Assembly: GCA_000231825.2 (NCBI GenBank)
Contig: JH720320.1
Span: 747,554-811,553, forward strand
Origin: Tetrahymena elliotti 4EA
Taxonomy: Eukaryota > Ciliophora > Oligohymenophorea > Hymenostomatida > Tetrahymenidae
Reading direction: 5' to 3'
DNA length: 64,000 bases
The position numbers and the translations under genes were made by a program. Under the pieces are notes generated by a model, which was not told where the DNA came from, searched no databases, and saw only the letters and a list, made by a program, of their open reading frames with translations. Shown one piece after another: positions 37,165 to 50,900 of this stretch (position 1 is its first letter; each line of letters begins with the position of its first letter).

Positions 37165-38012
37165 TCAGACAAGAATGAAAAGGGCTAGAATTATCTAGAT
37201 GCTATTTTTAAAAATGAATTTTGTTTTTATTTCAGATTGAATTCGCACTTTTAAATTTTTCATGTTAAATATTGTAATTATTTTTGATAACTAAATCCCT
37301 ATGAATATTTATAAAATTATTGAAACATCTTTTACATAATTAGTTAGTACTGAAGTATTTTATTAGGGTCCTACTGCTTTTATCTTTATATCAACAACCT
37401 TCTATAGTTTTATTATAACTGATTAAAAGTTAGGGCTACTTTATTAATGTATTTGTTTATACTTTATGCTAATTAAATAGTTAAGAGGGATTAAATTCTG
37501 ATCCTGGCTTTTTTACTTATTAATAATAAATTAAATATTGTTTTTTGGAAGGAGAATAAACTAAAAACTTATATGATTATATTTTTTAATAATTTATTCA
37601 ATTTCGTTTCTTAATAAACTAATTTCAACTTCTAGTTTATTGAAATTGACTGGTAGTTCTTTATTACAAAATATATTTCTAAAAATAATTAATATAATTA
37701 TAAAAATGAATATTTAATAAATAATACATGTAAATATATTTAAAATTATGTAATGAAGAAGATGATTGCTTTATTCTAAATTTAACATTTTCAAAGAATA
37801 AAAAATAAATAATTTACTTCATTAAAAAAACCTTTAACCTATCAAAAAAAATTAGTCTGCAATAAAAAAAGAAATAATACTTTTCTTGAAAGCATTTTAA
37901 TCTCCAAAGATTTTTAATTTTATTTTTTTGAATTAAAATTTATTTTGATTTAAACCCTTTTTTTTTGAGAAGCAAACCATTCATTATTTTTCTCATGGTG
38001 TTGATTCGACAT
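37165..38012 (-). CDS. Possible small membrane protein, 5' exons unresolved
   Basis: The main exon (37678-37165) keeps a 171-codon frame: KELPVNFNKLEVEISLLRNE, then IEQIIKKYNHISFQF. It ends in a hydrophobic C-terminal segment (SIQIILALFILV) that could be a tail anchor. A plausible first exon starts at ATG 38012 (MSNQHHEKNNEWFASQKKR). The one or two joins between them, in 37679-37955, are not settled. The middle part resembles a coiled coil, and coiled coil plus tail anchor would fit a SNARE-like or organelle-tethering protein, but no family is recognised. Chance open frames of this length are uncommon but not impossible here. Confidence 0.4.
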
Positions 38013-38957
38013 TTTAGTTTGTAAATATATATTTTTAGTTAAATTAAATTTTTTTTAATTTTAAAATAAATGAATTATTCTCTGAATATTCATTTTTAAT
38101 AAAGCTAATGAGTAATTTTAGAAGAAAGCATTTCCTATGGACCAACGAAATTAATTAGTAATTATTTATTCATTAACAAAAATTAAGTTTTACAATATGA
38201 AACTGAAATTACTATTTTACAAATAAAATTCTACATGAATTTTTTAATTAAATTGATGTTAAAGTATTTAAACACTTTTAAGAAGTTTAAATCTAACAAA
38301 GAGAAAGAGAGTCCAGTAGATGTTTAAAATTTAAATTGAAAATTGAAAAAAGAAGTATTTTATTTAGATAAAAATTGTGAACAAAATTCCAGTAAAACAA
38401 TAACAAGCTGTGATAAAAAAAATTAAGTAATTATGGGTATTTTTATATACATTTAACTAAATAAGAAGAAAGAAGAAATAATGGATTAATAAATTTAATG
38501 AAATTAAAGTATCGTCAATAAAATAATGTAGTTGATTGATAGATAGATATATGTTTAACAATATCTTCATAATATAATGAAAAATGTTAAAAATTGCTTG
38601 ATTTTTTAATTAATATTACCTTATTAGTGAATCAGTTATTTATTATGTTAATTAGTCTGCTATTTATTTATTGTATAATCGACTAGTATATTTATCATTA
38701 TCATTATTATTATTTAGCAATTAAGTTAAAGTCAAACAATTGAACATAAATATTACATCTCAACTCCTTAATAATAATTATTAAAACTTAATAAAATTTC
38801 AGCTTTTTTTTAAATAAGTGAATAATTATACTAAGAAATCAATCAAGCAAGGCATAAAGAAAGGGTTCAATCAATCGCTTAACTAAAAAGAAATAAAAGT
38901 ATGAGCTCAAGCGGTTAACGCCCAAGCAATTTAATATCATAGCAAGGTTAATAGCAA
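38013..38957. other. Divergent promoter region upstream of the dynein-like giant
   Basis: AT-rich DNA between divergent genes. No gene is seen. A short GC-richer stretch just before the start codon (38880-38935) looks a little like a tRNA D-arm, but no full tRNA fold is possible. Confidence 0.5.
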
Positions 38958-41900
38958 ATGAATGAATAGAATAAAACAAAAACAACCTTTAGATCTACTA
39001 AAAAGGATGAAGCCCGTTTGCTTCCTCATGAGGTGTTTGATTCTATGGAAGAATTGTAAAATCTGAAAACAAAATATCCCTCTTTGAGATAAACATATAG
39101 AGTGGTAAAATAACATGATTAAATATTTTTTTGTTAATGCAGAAGAATTAGCTTTTTTTGAAAAAAATCATTTACAAAGACACTTCTTTTTCTAAATTTG
39201 ACATAGCTTAATTTCATATTTAAGCTTTAAAAGATAGCGCTAATTCAACTTTAAATTTTTAGTAGAATTTAATAAAAATGAATTTATAAATTTTTTAAAT
39301 ATAAAATTTAGATTAAACCTAGCACTACTATGAATAGAAGTATTTCATCTAACTTCTTTCCTTCTAGTAAGCAAAATCCTAACTAGCCAAGATCAAAATA
39401 TGATTTAAATGCTTACTTCAAAGTTAATACTGATAGATGGTATAGTGGGTTGGATGAAGCAAAGCCTCTAAACAAGCATAATGACTCTTTACAAGAAATT
39501 AATCATAGAACATCTCGCACATTGATATTCCGTTAACAAGATGTAAGGCTATTTGAAACAAATTACTTTTTATTTGAACAATCAAGATAGATTTCATTAT
39601 TTTTTAACTACTTATAATTGTCTAGCATAGTTATATTAATTTTAGCAAAAACAAATCAAGATAGCAAAAAAGCAAACAAAATAGAAAATAATTTTATGTT
39701 AACAATGATTCTTTGAGAAAAAAGATCTCTAAGTTAAACAATACTCCATTAAATAGAATTATAAATAAATTGCATCAGTAAATTTTGATCTTTAGCTTTA
39801 TATATATCTTAGAGTACTATCATTATTATATTTTAGTTAAGTTAAGAAAGCATATGATTTTAAATATTTAAGCAATCAATTAGAAAAAAGATGAAAATAA
39901 AAAATAATTTTAAGACTTATCTTAAATAAATGTGATAAAATGAATAAATATTTTTATTTTAATTTAGTGATTTTCTCGAAGATAAAATTAAAGCTGTTAT
40001 AAATTCGTTTTTAAATTATTAATAGGAACCAAAGTTTTTTAGATAAGAATCAGGATCAGGAGGCCACTCAAACCAATAAAGTATGCCTTAGACATTAAAT
40101 AATGTGTAGTCTTCTGATGATTTATTTAGACAGCTTCCAAGAAATTTATAATCAGCAATTAATCTTCCAAATTTATATTCTTAAGTTGAGGAAAATGAAA
40201 GAATGATAAATCCTTTAAGATCTGACCACAATTTGTTAAACCCTTATATCTCTAATAACCAACTCTAAAATAAATCAAGATAGTCATCTTTAACAAATAT
40301 AAATTTTAAAATAAAAAAGCTTCATAACACATATTACAATTCAAGTTAGCGTAGTTTAATAGAAAATACAGGAGAAACCAAAGAAACTAATCCATTCACC
40401 TATATAGATTTTTTTTAATAAGGAGATATGATTCATATCAAAGTATCAAATCTAAATAATTTTAAGGTATTTTATGAGTTAAATTTATTTATGAAAAATA
40501 AAATTTTGATAAATTTCTGATCAATCAATCAAATACCTTTTTAATTTAGGTTGAGCCTCTAGAGAAATTTGATGAAGGCAGACTTTATGATGAAGACCCA
40601 AGAGTATATTTAAATTCTGGTGTCTTTAGAGGATATAGCAAATGGCAGGAACCAGATGGCTCTTTTGTTTGGAAAGATTGTTTAGTCAAAGACTATAATC
40701 CAGTAACAGCTAAGTTTACTATTTAATGGGTAGCAAACAAAAAAATAAAAGAAGTTAGTCGTTTAAATTTGATGTATGATCATGAAAATTAAGAAATAGC
40801 TGATACAAGGTATATTATGTTTTATCAATATTCTTATCAAATCATAATAATTTTAAATGAGATGAGAAGGAGAACCAGATTAAAATTTAAAAGGAGCTTT
40901 TGAACAAAATAATTTTAATTTAATCATTTTAGCAATTACGAATATAAAAGATTTATTTATTTAAAGATATAAATTAGCTAAAGAGAAGCGTGAGTAAATG
41001 CTCTACTTTATTAGTCTGAAATAAAAGATCGGTGAAACGTCAAATGAATCAAAAGAAATTCTGTTTAGAAAGAAAAATTTGATTCGTATTTTGGATTTGA
41101 TTTTTAATACTGAATTTTTAAAAGAAAATGAGGAAAGTTGGAAAAGATAAGTCATTAATGATATTCTTTAAGCTTATAAATTTGATGTAATAAAGTTTGT
41201 TTATTAAGCAAATACTGTTTAGAGCTTATATGAGCTATTTAAAACGTATTTTAATTTTAGGTTATTTACTCTTCTTAATATTTTCTTTGAATTCATTTAA
41301 TTAGCTATTATCCAGATGAGCTTGTAAGGAGAAAGCTAAAAAGATACAATTTATAATTGAATTTAAAAGAAATTGAAGAATATACTAATGAAGCAACAGC
41401 AAATGAGTAAAAATAATAAGAACCTTAGAATGGCAAGAAAAAATATCAAAATTCATTCTTTATTCCTGATAGAGTAAAAGAAGAAGAACCAGAATAAAAT
41501 ATATTTGAATATTATTACAATATTAAAAATTGGGTTTATGAAACAGAAATCCCCTAATAAAATTAAGCTGTTGAACCTGATAAAATTTAATCTACATTCA
41601 CTACAGCAGTTGAAGGGCAAGTACCATAAAAACTCAATAACCAGTTATTTAGAAAAATAACTTTAAGCTCATTAGCTATAGCTAAGAACTCATTCTTAGA
41701 ATACATTATCAATAATCTAAGTAAGAGTTTAAGATTTAATTATGATCCTAAATTTTTATAACTACACACTACATTGCCTCAAGTAAAATATTTTTAACTT
41801 GGTATGATTTTATTGATTAAAACTTATTAAATTCTAGTTCATGAAAGCCATCAGTAGCTTAGAAGAAACAAAAATATTTTAGTATTTTGCTAGTTCTGGA

Positions 41901-44900
41901 TAAAACTATTAATCTGATGTTTTTCCTGAGTTTGACAGTAATTGTTTTATTTAAATTTAAATAATTTTAACAAATCAATTTATTAGGAATGAACATTGAA
42001 TTCAACAAATAAAAATTTAAAATTGAGAAGATTTTTGATAAGATTGAGGTAATTTTAATTAATGACAATTATTTAATGTTTGTATTAAAAAATTATTTTT
42101 AATGATATAAATTAGCTTTCAATCAATGAAATAATCTTTGATGTTACTAGAAATATGGGGTTTGAGAGTAAAGAAATTAAGAAGTTAAATTTACACCATA
42201 AATTAAAGGAGTGTATGCAAAAAATAACTAATTTCCTTGTTCAAAGTTATATGTCTAAAACTATTTAAAGCTCTATTTATTAATTATGTGAATCTTTCTA
42301 AAAGTATTATGCTGTTCTTCCTTATGAGGATCTAAACTCTTAGGACCTCCTTCTAATTGATCCAGAGATTAAGATTATTCGTCTTTTGAAGAGACTCTGC
42401 TACAGTTATGATAACCCTGTAAATTAACGAAATTTCAAATATAAATATTAAAATATTTCAATTAATAGGACATCTAAATTAACAAAAGAGGATCTTTCAT
42501 AAATCAAACTTAATTTTTAATGGTAAGTTTAATAAATATTAATTAACTTAAAAATTAAAGTATTTTATTAAAATAGAGCTTCTAAGAGTTTGAGAATGAT
42601 CAATAATAACAATCTTAATAAGAATTAGCATAAGAATAAGCAAATAAAGTATTTTAATTTACATAAAAACTAAATTTAACTTATTTTTTTAATAATATTT
42701 AGATTCCTACTAATATTTGCCTGCCTTCAATATATGAATAGAATTAGGTAAAATAAAACTATATTATTTGGAATAATTAAATATTTTTAATAAATATCAA
42801 TAGGTATTATCTAGTAAGGACATACTTTAAAGGTTTGGAAACATCTTTTAAAATACACCTGAAACTTAGACTAAGAAAAGACTCTCAACCAATAAAATCA
42901 TCTATGAAATGCCTGAAGATCCTATGACTCCTAATGAGAACTTGCTTAAAAAGAAAAAAAACGACCAAATGGAAGCAGCCAAAAGAGAAAGTGCAGCTTC
43001 TATCAAAAACCTTGAAATTCTTGATGAAGAAAATGAAGATCCACTAGACGATTTTTCATCATGGAGATGGATAAGAGATTCAAAAATAGTGTTTATGATC
43101 TATACAAAAATGTGTGAAAAATATATGAGTGATTAATTTTTAAATAATAGATATAAATAAATTGAAAAGAGCCCTATTCAACCTTTGTTTAATCTTCGTG
43201 TTGTTATCAACGATGACAAAAATCTACCAAAGAAAATAAAATCCCTTTATAAAACATTTAGATTCAATAAAATGGATTAATAAAAAATGTCTGATATCCT
43301 CTTCCGTAGTAGGGAATAATTATATTCATACAATGATCTAACATTTGAAGATATGTTTTATGAAATCGCTGCTCGTAATGATCTTGAATACTCCATAGAG
43401 AATATTGATAAAGAAGTATACATATTTAAATAAATTGTTAATGATTTATCATTTTATATTAAAAACTAAGATTGGACAAGCAACTATCACCAAAGGACGT
43501 CTAGGTTGGTTTAATTATAACTCCTTTTTGGTAACATTTGAACCTCCTCTTGAAACTTTTGAAGAGAAATTCAAAGATTAATTTTCGAATGCTCTCATAA
43601 ATATTAAGAATCTAAATAAAATATTTGGAGAATTTGGTAAAATATTTTCCAAATTTTCACTCAATATTGAATTTGTTTTATTATTTTTTAAAGCTTCAGA
43701 TAAGGTTTTCAGAAGTGATGATGCATTTTAGAATCAAGTTTAGCTTATTAATGAAAACATAGATTCATTTTTGTTGAATGGTTTGTATTCAGCATACTCC
43801 TTACTACATTTATTAAATAGATTTGAGTTCTACTACTTACATTCTGAAAACTATGAAAAATTTATTAAGGGAATGTATGATGATGATCAATTGACAGAAG
43901 TATTTAGAGAGCAAGAAAAAATAAAAAAAGACTTAAACTTCTTTGAGTAGAGATTGCCAGATGAAATTAATTTAGGATTTATTGTTATTTATTTGAAGGA
44001 ATTTAAGAGCAGCACATTAATTGAAATCAATAAAAAATTAGATTTAATCAAGGTGCTCAGCAAGGATAAATTTAAAAATGTATTGGATAAAAATATTCAA
44101 AGTCATGAAGAAATATTAAAAAATATGGAAAAGGAACCAACTTCAATTTAAGAATACATAGAAATTCTTTTATATGTTCAAGGAAATGATTTGTAGAATC
44201 AAATAAATACCATGGATATCTATTAAGAAATGGCTACTTATTTATATGATAAATTCTATGACTAATTAATTATTATTGACTCAGATATGCTTATACTCTA
44301 TTTTAATGCTAAAAGCATGCTTATGGATGTTAAAAATCACAGAGAAGCAAAAATGTTCTCATTAAAAAAGATTAAATAGAAATTCGAAGAATTGCATCAT
44401 ACTGATAAGACAAAAGTAAAAGACAACATTGAATCTTTAATGAAAAAAATAGAATAGCTTAAGTAAGAAACAAGCTTTGATAGAGCTTTTGAAGTAGCTG
44501 GTTTATCACAAGAAATCTTGACAGAGTTAAATTATGTTGAATATAAAGTAAAAGTTCTTTAATATGAAGAAATTCATCTTTCTGTAAATGCTGACTAATA
44601 TCTCAACATCTAAGAAGATGCTTTTAATTTCCGTACCTATGATTAATTATGGAAATACACATCAGAATGGAAAATGGTAATATTTTATTCAGTTATTATT
44701 TTTATGTGCTTACAAATAATTAATAGAAAAAAGAAGAATGGCTCAAAAAACCTCTGTTGAGTCACAATGTCGGAGGATTCACTAATGCAGATATCAAAGA
44801 AATATCTCAAACTTTAGATCAAGGTATTAAAACCCTCAAAGAAGTAGAACCATATTTCAAACAATACAATCAAAAACTTATGCCTTTGATTGAAACATTA

Positions 44901-47900
44901 ACAAGTGACATAGGATAGTTTGAAAGAGTCTATGAGTTACTAGTTCAAGTAAAGCATGAAAGTTTTAAAAGTGAGCACTGGGCTGTAATTAATTATAAAT
45001 TGACAAATAAAATATATTTAATTTATTCTTAATTTTTAGCAAATTTTTGAAGTCATGTATTAAGACAACCAAAAGAAGGTAGATGAAATGCTTGCATGCT
45101 TGAAAACTCCCTAATTTAACTTAAGCTTCTTAATTGCAAATAATGCTCTTGAGCATTTAGGTTTTGTCTCAAATATAGCAGGAGTAAAAAATTATTATTT
45201 TGTATTTAAAAGACTATTATTTAACTATCTATTTTCATAATAGGAAGCATAAGAAGAATTTAAAAGTTAAGAAACTATCGATAACTTGAAAAATGAATTC
45301 TAAAATATTAACTTTGATACAATTGATTTCCATAATATTCCTCTTATTTTAGGTTTAAAAGATAGAGTTTCTGACTTGCGTCATTAATACTTTACAGTGT
45401 AAAGATTTCAATAAATTTACATTTTCAATAAAATTATCAATATCGAAAGCAAAAATTTAAATTTAATATTTTATCAAATAAAATTATTTTAATATTAAAG
45501 TGGAGAAATGCTTCGTAACAAGATATATTAGAGAAATGACTTCACTGAGAAGCTAAGCTAATTGGAATATGTAGTCAAAAATACTATGAAAGTTTTAAAA
45601 CGTATTGCAAAGATTTAAGACAGATTAGTTGCCTATGCCCCTCTTTACAGATTTAAAAAAAATGAACCTTATCTCAAACAATCAACTATTATATATAATT
45701 AAGTAGTAGAAGATTTCAAAAAAACTGCTAAAGATATTGAAAAAAAGGGAATGAAATATTTTACTGCCTTATTTGTTAAAGAAGAAGAAGATAGCAAAAC
45801 ATAATAAGAAATCCATGAAAAATTCTCCAGCATTTACACAAGATCAAATTATGTTCGTTAGCTTGTCTAAATCATGGCAAGATAGATTCGTTTTGAAAAT
45901 CCCAGAATGGCATTCTTCTCTGATGAAAAAATAATCCAACTTTGTTCTTGCCAATTTTATCCAAAGGTAAATTTTATTAAATCTAATAATTATATAATTC
46001 ATATCTCATTATGAATGAATAGGAATTCTTCTAATATATCTCTGTTGTGTATCCTGGTATCAAAGAATTCGTTATTACAAAGACAGAAAACGAAACAAGA
46101 CCTGGTTAATACGATTTGTCTGTAAAATAAATAATAAATGAGTATGGTGAGAAATTGGATTTACTCTACACTGTTACTTACTAGCTTGGAAGAACTGATG
46201 AACCACCAGTTTTTACATTTATGAATGAGATAGAAATGTAGATGAAAGAATACTTTAAGAATTCTCTGCAGAAGAACATAAAAGGAATAAGTAAAACTTT
46301 TAATTTTTTTAATTTCGACTTGAATTAGAATGATAATAATTATTAAATAAAGGTAACTGCTATTATAATTATTAATAAATATGGACATCATACATATCTA
46401 GTGGGGCAGTGCCATTCTAAATTTTATATCTAATTAATGATATTTGCTTTTATCATGATGTAACTGCGCTTTTAAGCATCAATGACAGTTTAGAAGATCT
46501 TAATGAATACTCTTCTCCATAAGAAGTAAAGGCTAGAACTAAAGATTCTGGAATAAATAAGTTAAGAAACATATTACAAACTCAACTTTCTAACTTTTCG
46601 GTGTATTTCTAATAAGTGATTAAGCACAATAATAACCCTAGATTTGTTTTACCTTTCACTCAATTTATTCTTTAAATTCAGAATCATATTAATATTTTAG
46701 GTTATCTACTAAATAATTTGGTAAACTCTTTTATCGTTTAAAAGTGAAATCATATTAAAATGTAAAATAAAAAAAGGCTTTTAGATTAGATTCATTTGAG
46801 TATCTCTCCCTCCCTAAATTCTCTTTAGAATTTAATAGAAAAGAAGTTGATAGACAATTATTTAATAAGGTTTAAATTCAAAATTTAAATGCTTTGACTG
46901 CAGCTTCATTGGCAGCTCAATAAAAAAAAGAGTAAGGTGAATAAATTCCTGAAGGAGAATAAACTAAGAAATATACTGAAGGAGATGATGGCACAACAAA
47001 GAATCAACAAAAACCAGCTTAAGTAATTCTTCCTAAAAACTGTGCTGAAATTATTTAAATGACATATACTGCCACAAAGTAAGCCTCTGCTATGTCATAT
47101 GGATAAAATGATTTACCAAATATAAATGCAAAATCTCTCTTCATGAATTTAGTATAAGAGTATCCCTTTGATGTGGTCCTCCTCAGTATGAATTATAAGC
47201 GTTTATATGGTTATGAAGTTAATCCCATCTTCCAAAATTACGTTTTCACTGAATCATCAAACAGAATATTTGCTAAAATATTAGGAGCATTCTCAGCAAG
47301 TTTAGGTAATTTTTTTATAAAAATTTTAGTTTTTAAATCTTAATAAATTTATTTAAAGGTGCTTGTTTGAGAAGTCCTCCATAGTCAGGTAAAAGAGAAA
47401 ATGCTAAAGCTTTGAGTTTCTTATTAGCTAAACCCTTCTTTGAATGGACTTTTGATGAGAGAATGGACTCATTCACAGTATAAAATATTTTAACTGGTTT
47501 TGCCTCTGGAAATTATTGGCTATATGTCACTAACCTAGAAAAATGTAATATGAGCGTTATCAGTACAATGGCATAAGTTATGTTTGCTGTTAAGAAAGCT
47601 CTTGTATAAGGATATACTTAGTTCCCCTTTGGTGACTTAACTCTCCCTTGCAATAATCAATTTGGTTTGATGTGCTCATATTCTATCACTTAAGATGGTA
47701 ACAAAAACTCTTTCGAAATCCTCCCAAAAAGTCTTTTAGAAAACTTTAGAATCATAAACTTCATATAACCCGATATCGAACCCATATTCAGAGTAATTCA
47801 TTTTTGTTTACAGAAAAAAAAGCTTATTTTTTACTTAAATAAACATTGATTTAAATACATTCTCTTTTATTAGCAATATTTCTTGATGCTTGGAGTCAGA

Positions 47901-50900
47901 GATTATTTGGTTGAAGAAAAATTGAAATAATTTTTATTGTTTTTCTCATTTTTATCCAGCTCCTTTGACAAGTAGTACTTTTTGTAAAAAAATATGCTGA
48001 CAGAATAAGACTTAGGAGATATTAAATACAGCAAATTTGAAGGAATGCATAATGTATTTTCAATGAAGAGCTTGATTAAATTCTTGCATATATCCTTAAT
48101 GGCTTAAATTAATAGCAAGTATGAGTCAGACCCTATTGAAATATTAAAGAATTAATTAGATCTGCAATTACAAGCAACCCTTTCTTAAAGTGCTTACTAA
48201 TTTATTAAAATCACATTCACTAGATTCTTCACTGAAAGCACTCATAAAAAGAAGTTTATAAAAAAAGCAGCTGTTATCAAAAGAAGCAGTGATCCTAATA
48301 TTTAGTTAGTAGAGGAGTTACCCTCACATGTGAAAATGCCTGATTTTGAGCTTTTAAATCCTCTTAGTTATTCCACAATAGAAAAATATTTGCCACATAT
48401 CCATCAATTTTTGGAAACAAATTACATTTAACCAACTGAAAATCTTTTTAATCTTATTTCTACATTAATACCTATCACTATGAACAAAATGCCTGTTGTT
48501 TTCTATGGAGCACCAGGAAAGAAGAAAACTACAATGATTAAACTTTTAGCTTTTATTTAAGCAAAACAACAAAGTATAAACTTCAATATCAATTTTATCA
48601 AATTAGACGCTGTCACCTCAGAATCACTTTTGGGTTATAAAAATAAAAGTAAATTTATTGCTTTCTTTTAATTTCTGAAAACATAATCTTATATTTTATT
48701 ATTCATTCAGAGGGTATTTTTAGAAGAGGGCTGGTAGAATTAATTATTGAGGGTATTAAATACTTCTAACCTGATGATAAAGAAATTAAAGATGTTTTAT
48801 ATGATTTTGAAAATCAATTTTGTACTATTCCTGCTGCTCCTTATACACAAAATAAAGAAAATAAATTAAAATCTGATCCTAAAATTATACTTAAAAAGAA
48901 AGTCCAAAGTAACAAACTGACTGAAAATGATTGGATAGTTGTAGAATCTTCTTCTGCTTTAAATAAAAACCCCCACCAAACATATTTAGATTATGCCCTT
49001 GATGGCTTTTACAAGGTAAAATTATTAAGAAAAAATATTTACAAGTATTAAAAATTAAAAAATAGAAACACTTTAACTTGATCAATAGTGATATTGTTAA
49101 GATCCCAAGAGATATTTACAGCATATTTGAATTGGAGTCTTTAACAAATCTTTCTCCATCAAATATTCACAACTACTTTTTGTGTTATTTTAGTTAAGAT
49201 ATCTTTGATTTGAAATAAGAATTCATTCATTGGTTTGAGGTAAAATGTAGCTAAAATAGCTATTTCTCTTAATTTGGTACTATCCTAAAGATTTTATTTG
49301 CTTTCTTCTTCCTTGAGTATATGAAATAAATTGACTACTTTCACAAAGACGAAGTAATTTTTTGAAAATTTTTAGAACAATAATTAATTTATCATGATTT
49401 AATTAATAGACATTCCTTTACAGATTATCAAAGAAAGCATATCTAAGAAACTTCCTGCATTATCTTGAAATCTTCTTTAATGAAATAAGAAAATTTGATA
49501 TTGCTTGTGGTGAATATGAAGTTTCCAATTCAAATATTCCTGTTATCAATTTAAGGAGATAGAGAAAAAACAAAAGACAAACATAACTTATTGAATTTGA
49601 ATAACTTTCAAATAATTTGGCAGCTAATTTGAATACAGATTAAAGTGAAAGTAAAAAAATGTTTTTTAAATTAAAATTCTTAAAATTTTTTTGTTTAATT
49701 AATTATATAGTTGGAGGAGTCGATCCAGGAATTAGATTGATTTGTACTATGGAAAGTATATTTATATTTGCTATGACATATAGTGTTGCTATTAACCTTA
49801 GAAATGAGAAGAAAATATATTACCAAGAATTTATTGAGAAGTAAATAAATGAATACATTTCATATAGAATAAGAAATACAACTTGCACATTTGATTAAGA
49901 TAAATATCCCTTTGGATTAAATTTGAGAGATTTAGTAAGCACTGAAAGAGTTAACTTATTTGACATTTGCTATGACATTTCAAATCAAACATGGATCAAA
50001 TGGAAGAATGTTACACTTGAAGAATATGGAGGTGTCATTAGTGGTGACTTTACTCGAGATACTTTAGACTATAGAGAAATAGTTAGATTAAATTATGATT
50101 CTATTGAATATCTAAAAGGAAAGATTCATTAAGAAAAGAATGTAATTTTCATTCCTGAAAGTGGAGTATTTGTTGAGACAAACGCTACTAAAATAACTAA
50201 ATTTTTAATGCAATTTGCTGTTTCATACAGTAAGCCTACAATAGTTATTTCATAAAATCAAAATGGTATTACAAGCTGTATATAAAATAAATTAAAAACT
50301 CTTATTGAGCATCATTCCTACTCTACTGCTTACATTTCTTTAGACAGGGGAACAACAGTCAAATAAGTATTCTATATAATAGATAATTTCTTTTTTATAT
50401 GTATAATAAATATTAAAAAATAGTTCCAAAAAAGAGTTGAAAGAAATCTAATTTGGAAGAATAATAATCACTTAACATCTGTTTATGACACAAACACTTT
50501 AGTAGTTATTGATGATTTAAATCTTGCTATGGAGTAAATAAAATAATTTACAATCTTTTTAGTTAATTTATTTAAAATATAATTTAAGCGGAGTTTCACC
50601 TATTGGAGCATTAAGATATTTCTATGAGAATGAAGGATGGTTCTCTAATAGTAAGATGAGATTCATTTAGTTTTCTCTAACAAGGATGCTTGCTATTTAT
50701 GGATATAGTCCATATGCATCTTCAAACATTTTTGATCCAGCCTATACTGTCCTATCAAATAGCATTTTAGAAAAATCGATGATTCTAAGAATGCCTGAAA
50801 ATGACAATAGAGATTTAGCTAGTATCTTCTCAGCTTACAATTAGGTTGATGTTCTATTAAATATTTAAGAAAAGAAAACATTTTTAAACACAATGAAATC

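Noticed and set aside
38880..38935. tRNA-like D-arm and T-loop-like strings before the dynein-like start codon
   Set aside because: No acceptor stem or anticodon arm can be paired around them.
39847..39930. Possible mini-exon in the dynein-like gene
   Set aside because: A single intron 39778-39967 joins flanking exons in phase; including the mini-exon breaks the frame.
46161..46391. 76-codon - strand ORF
   Set aside because: It is antisense to a linker exon of the dynein-like gene.
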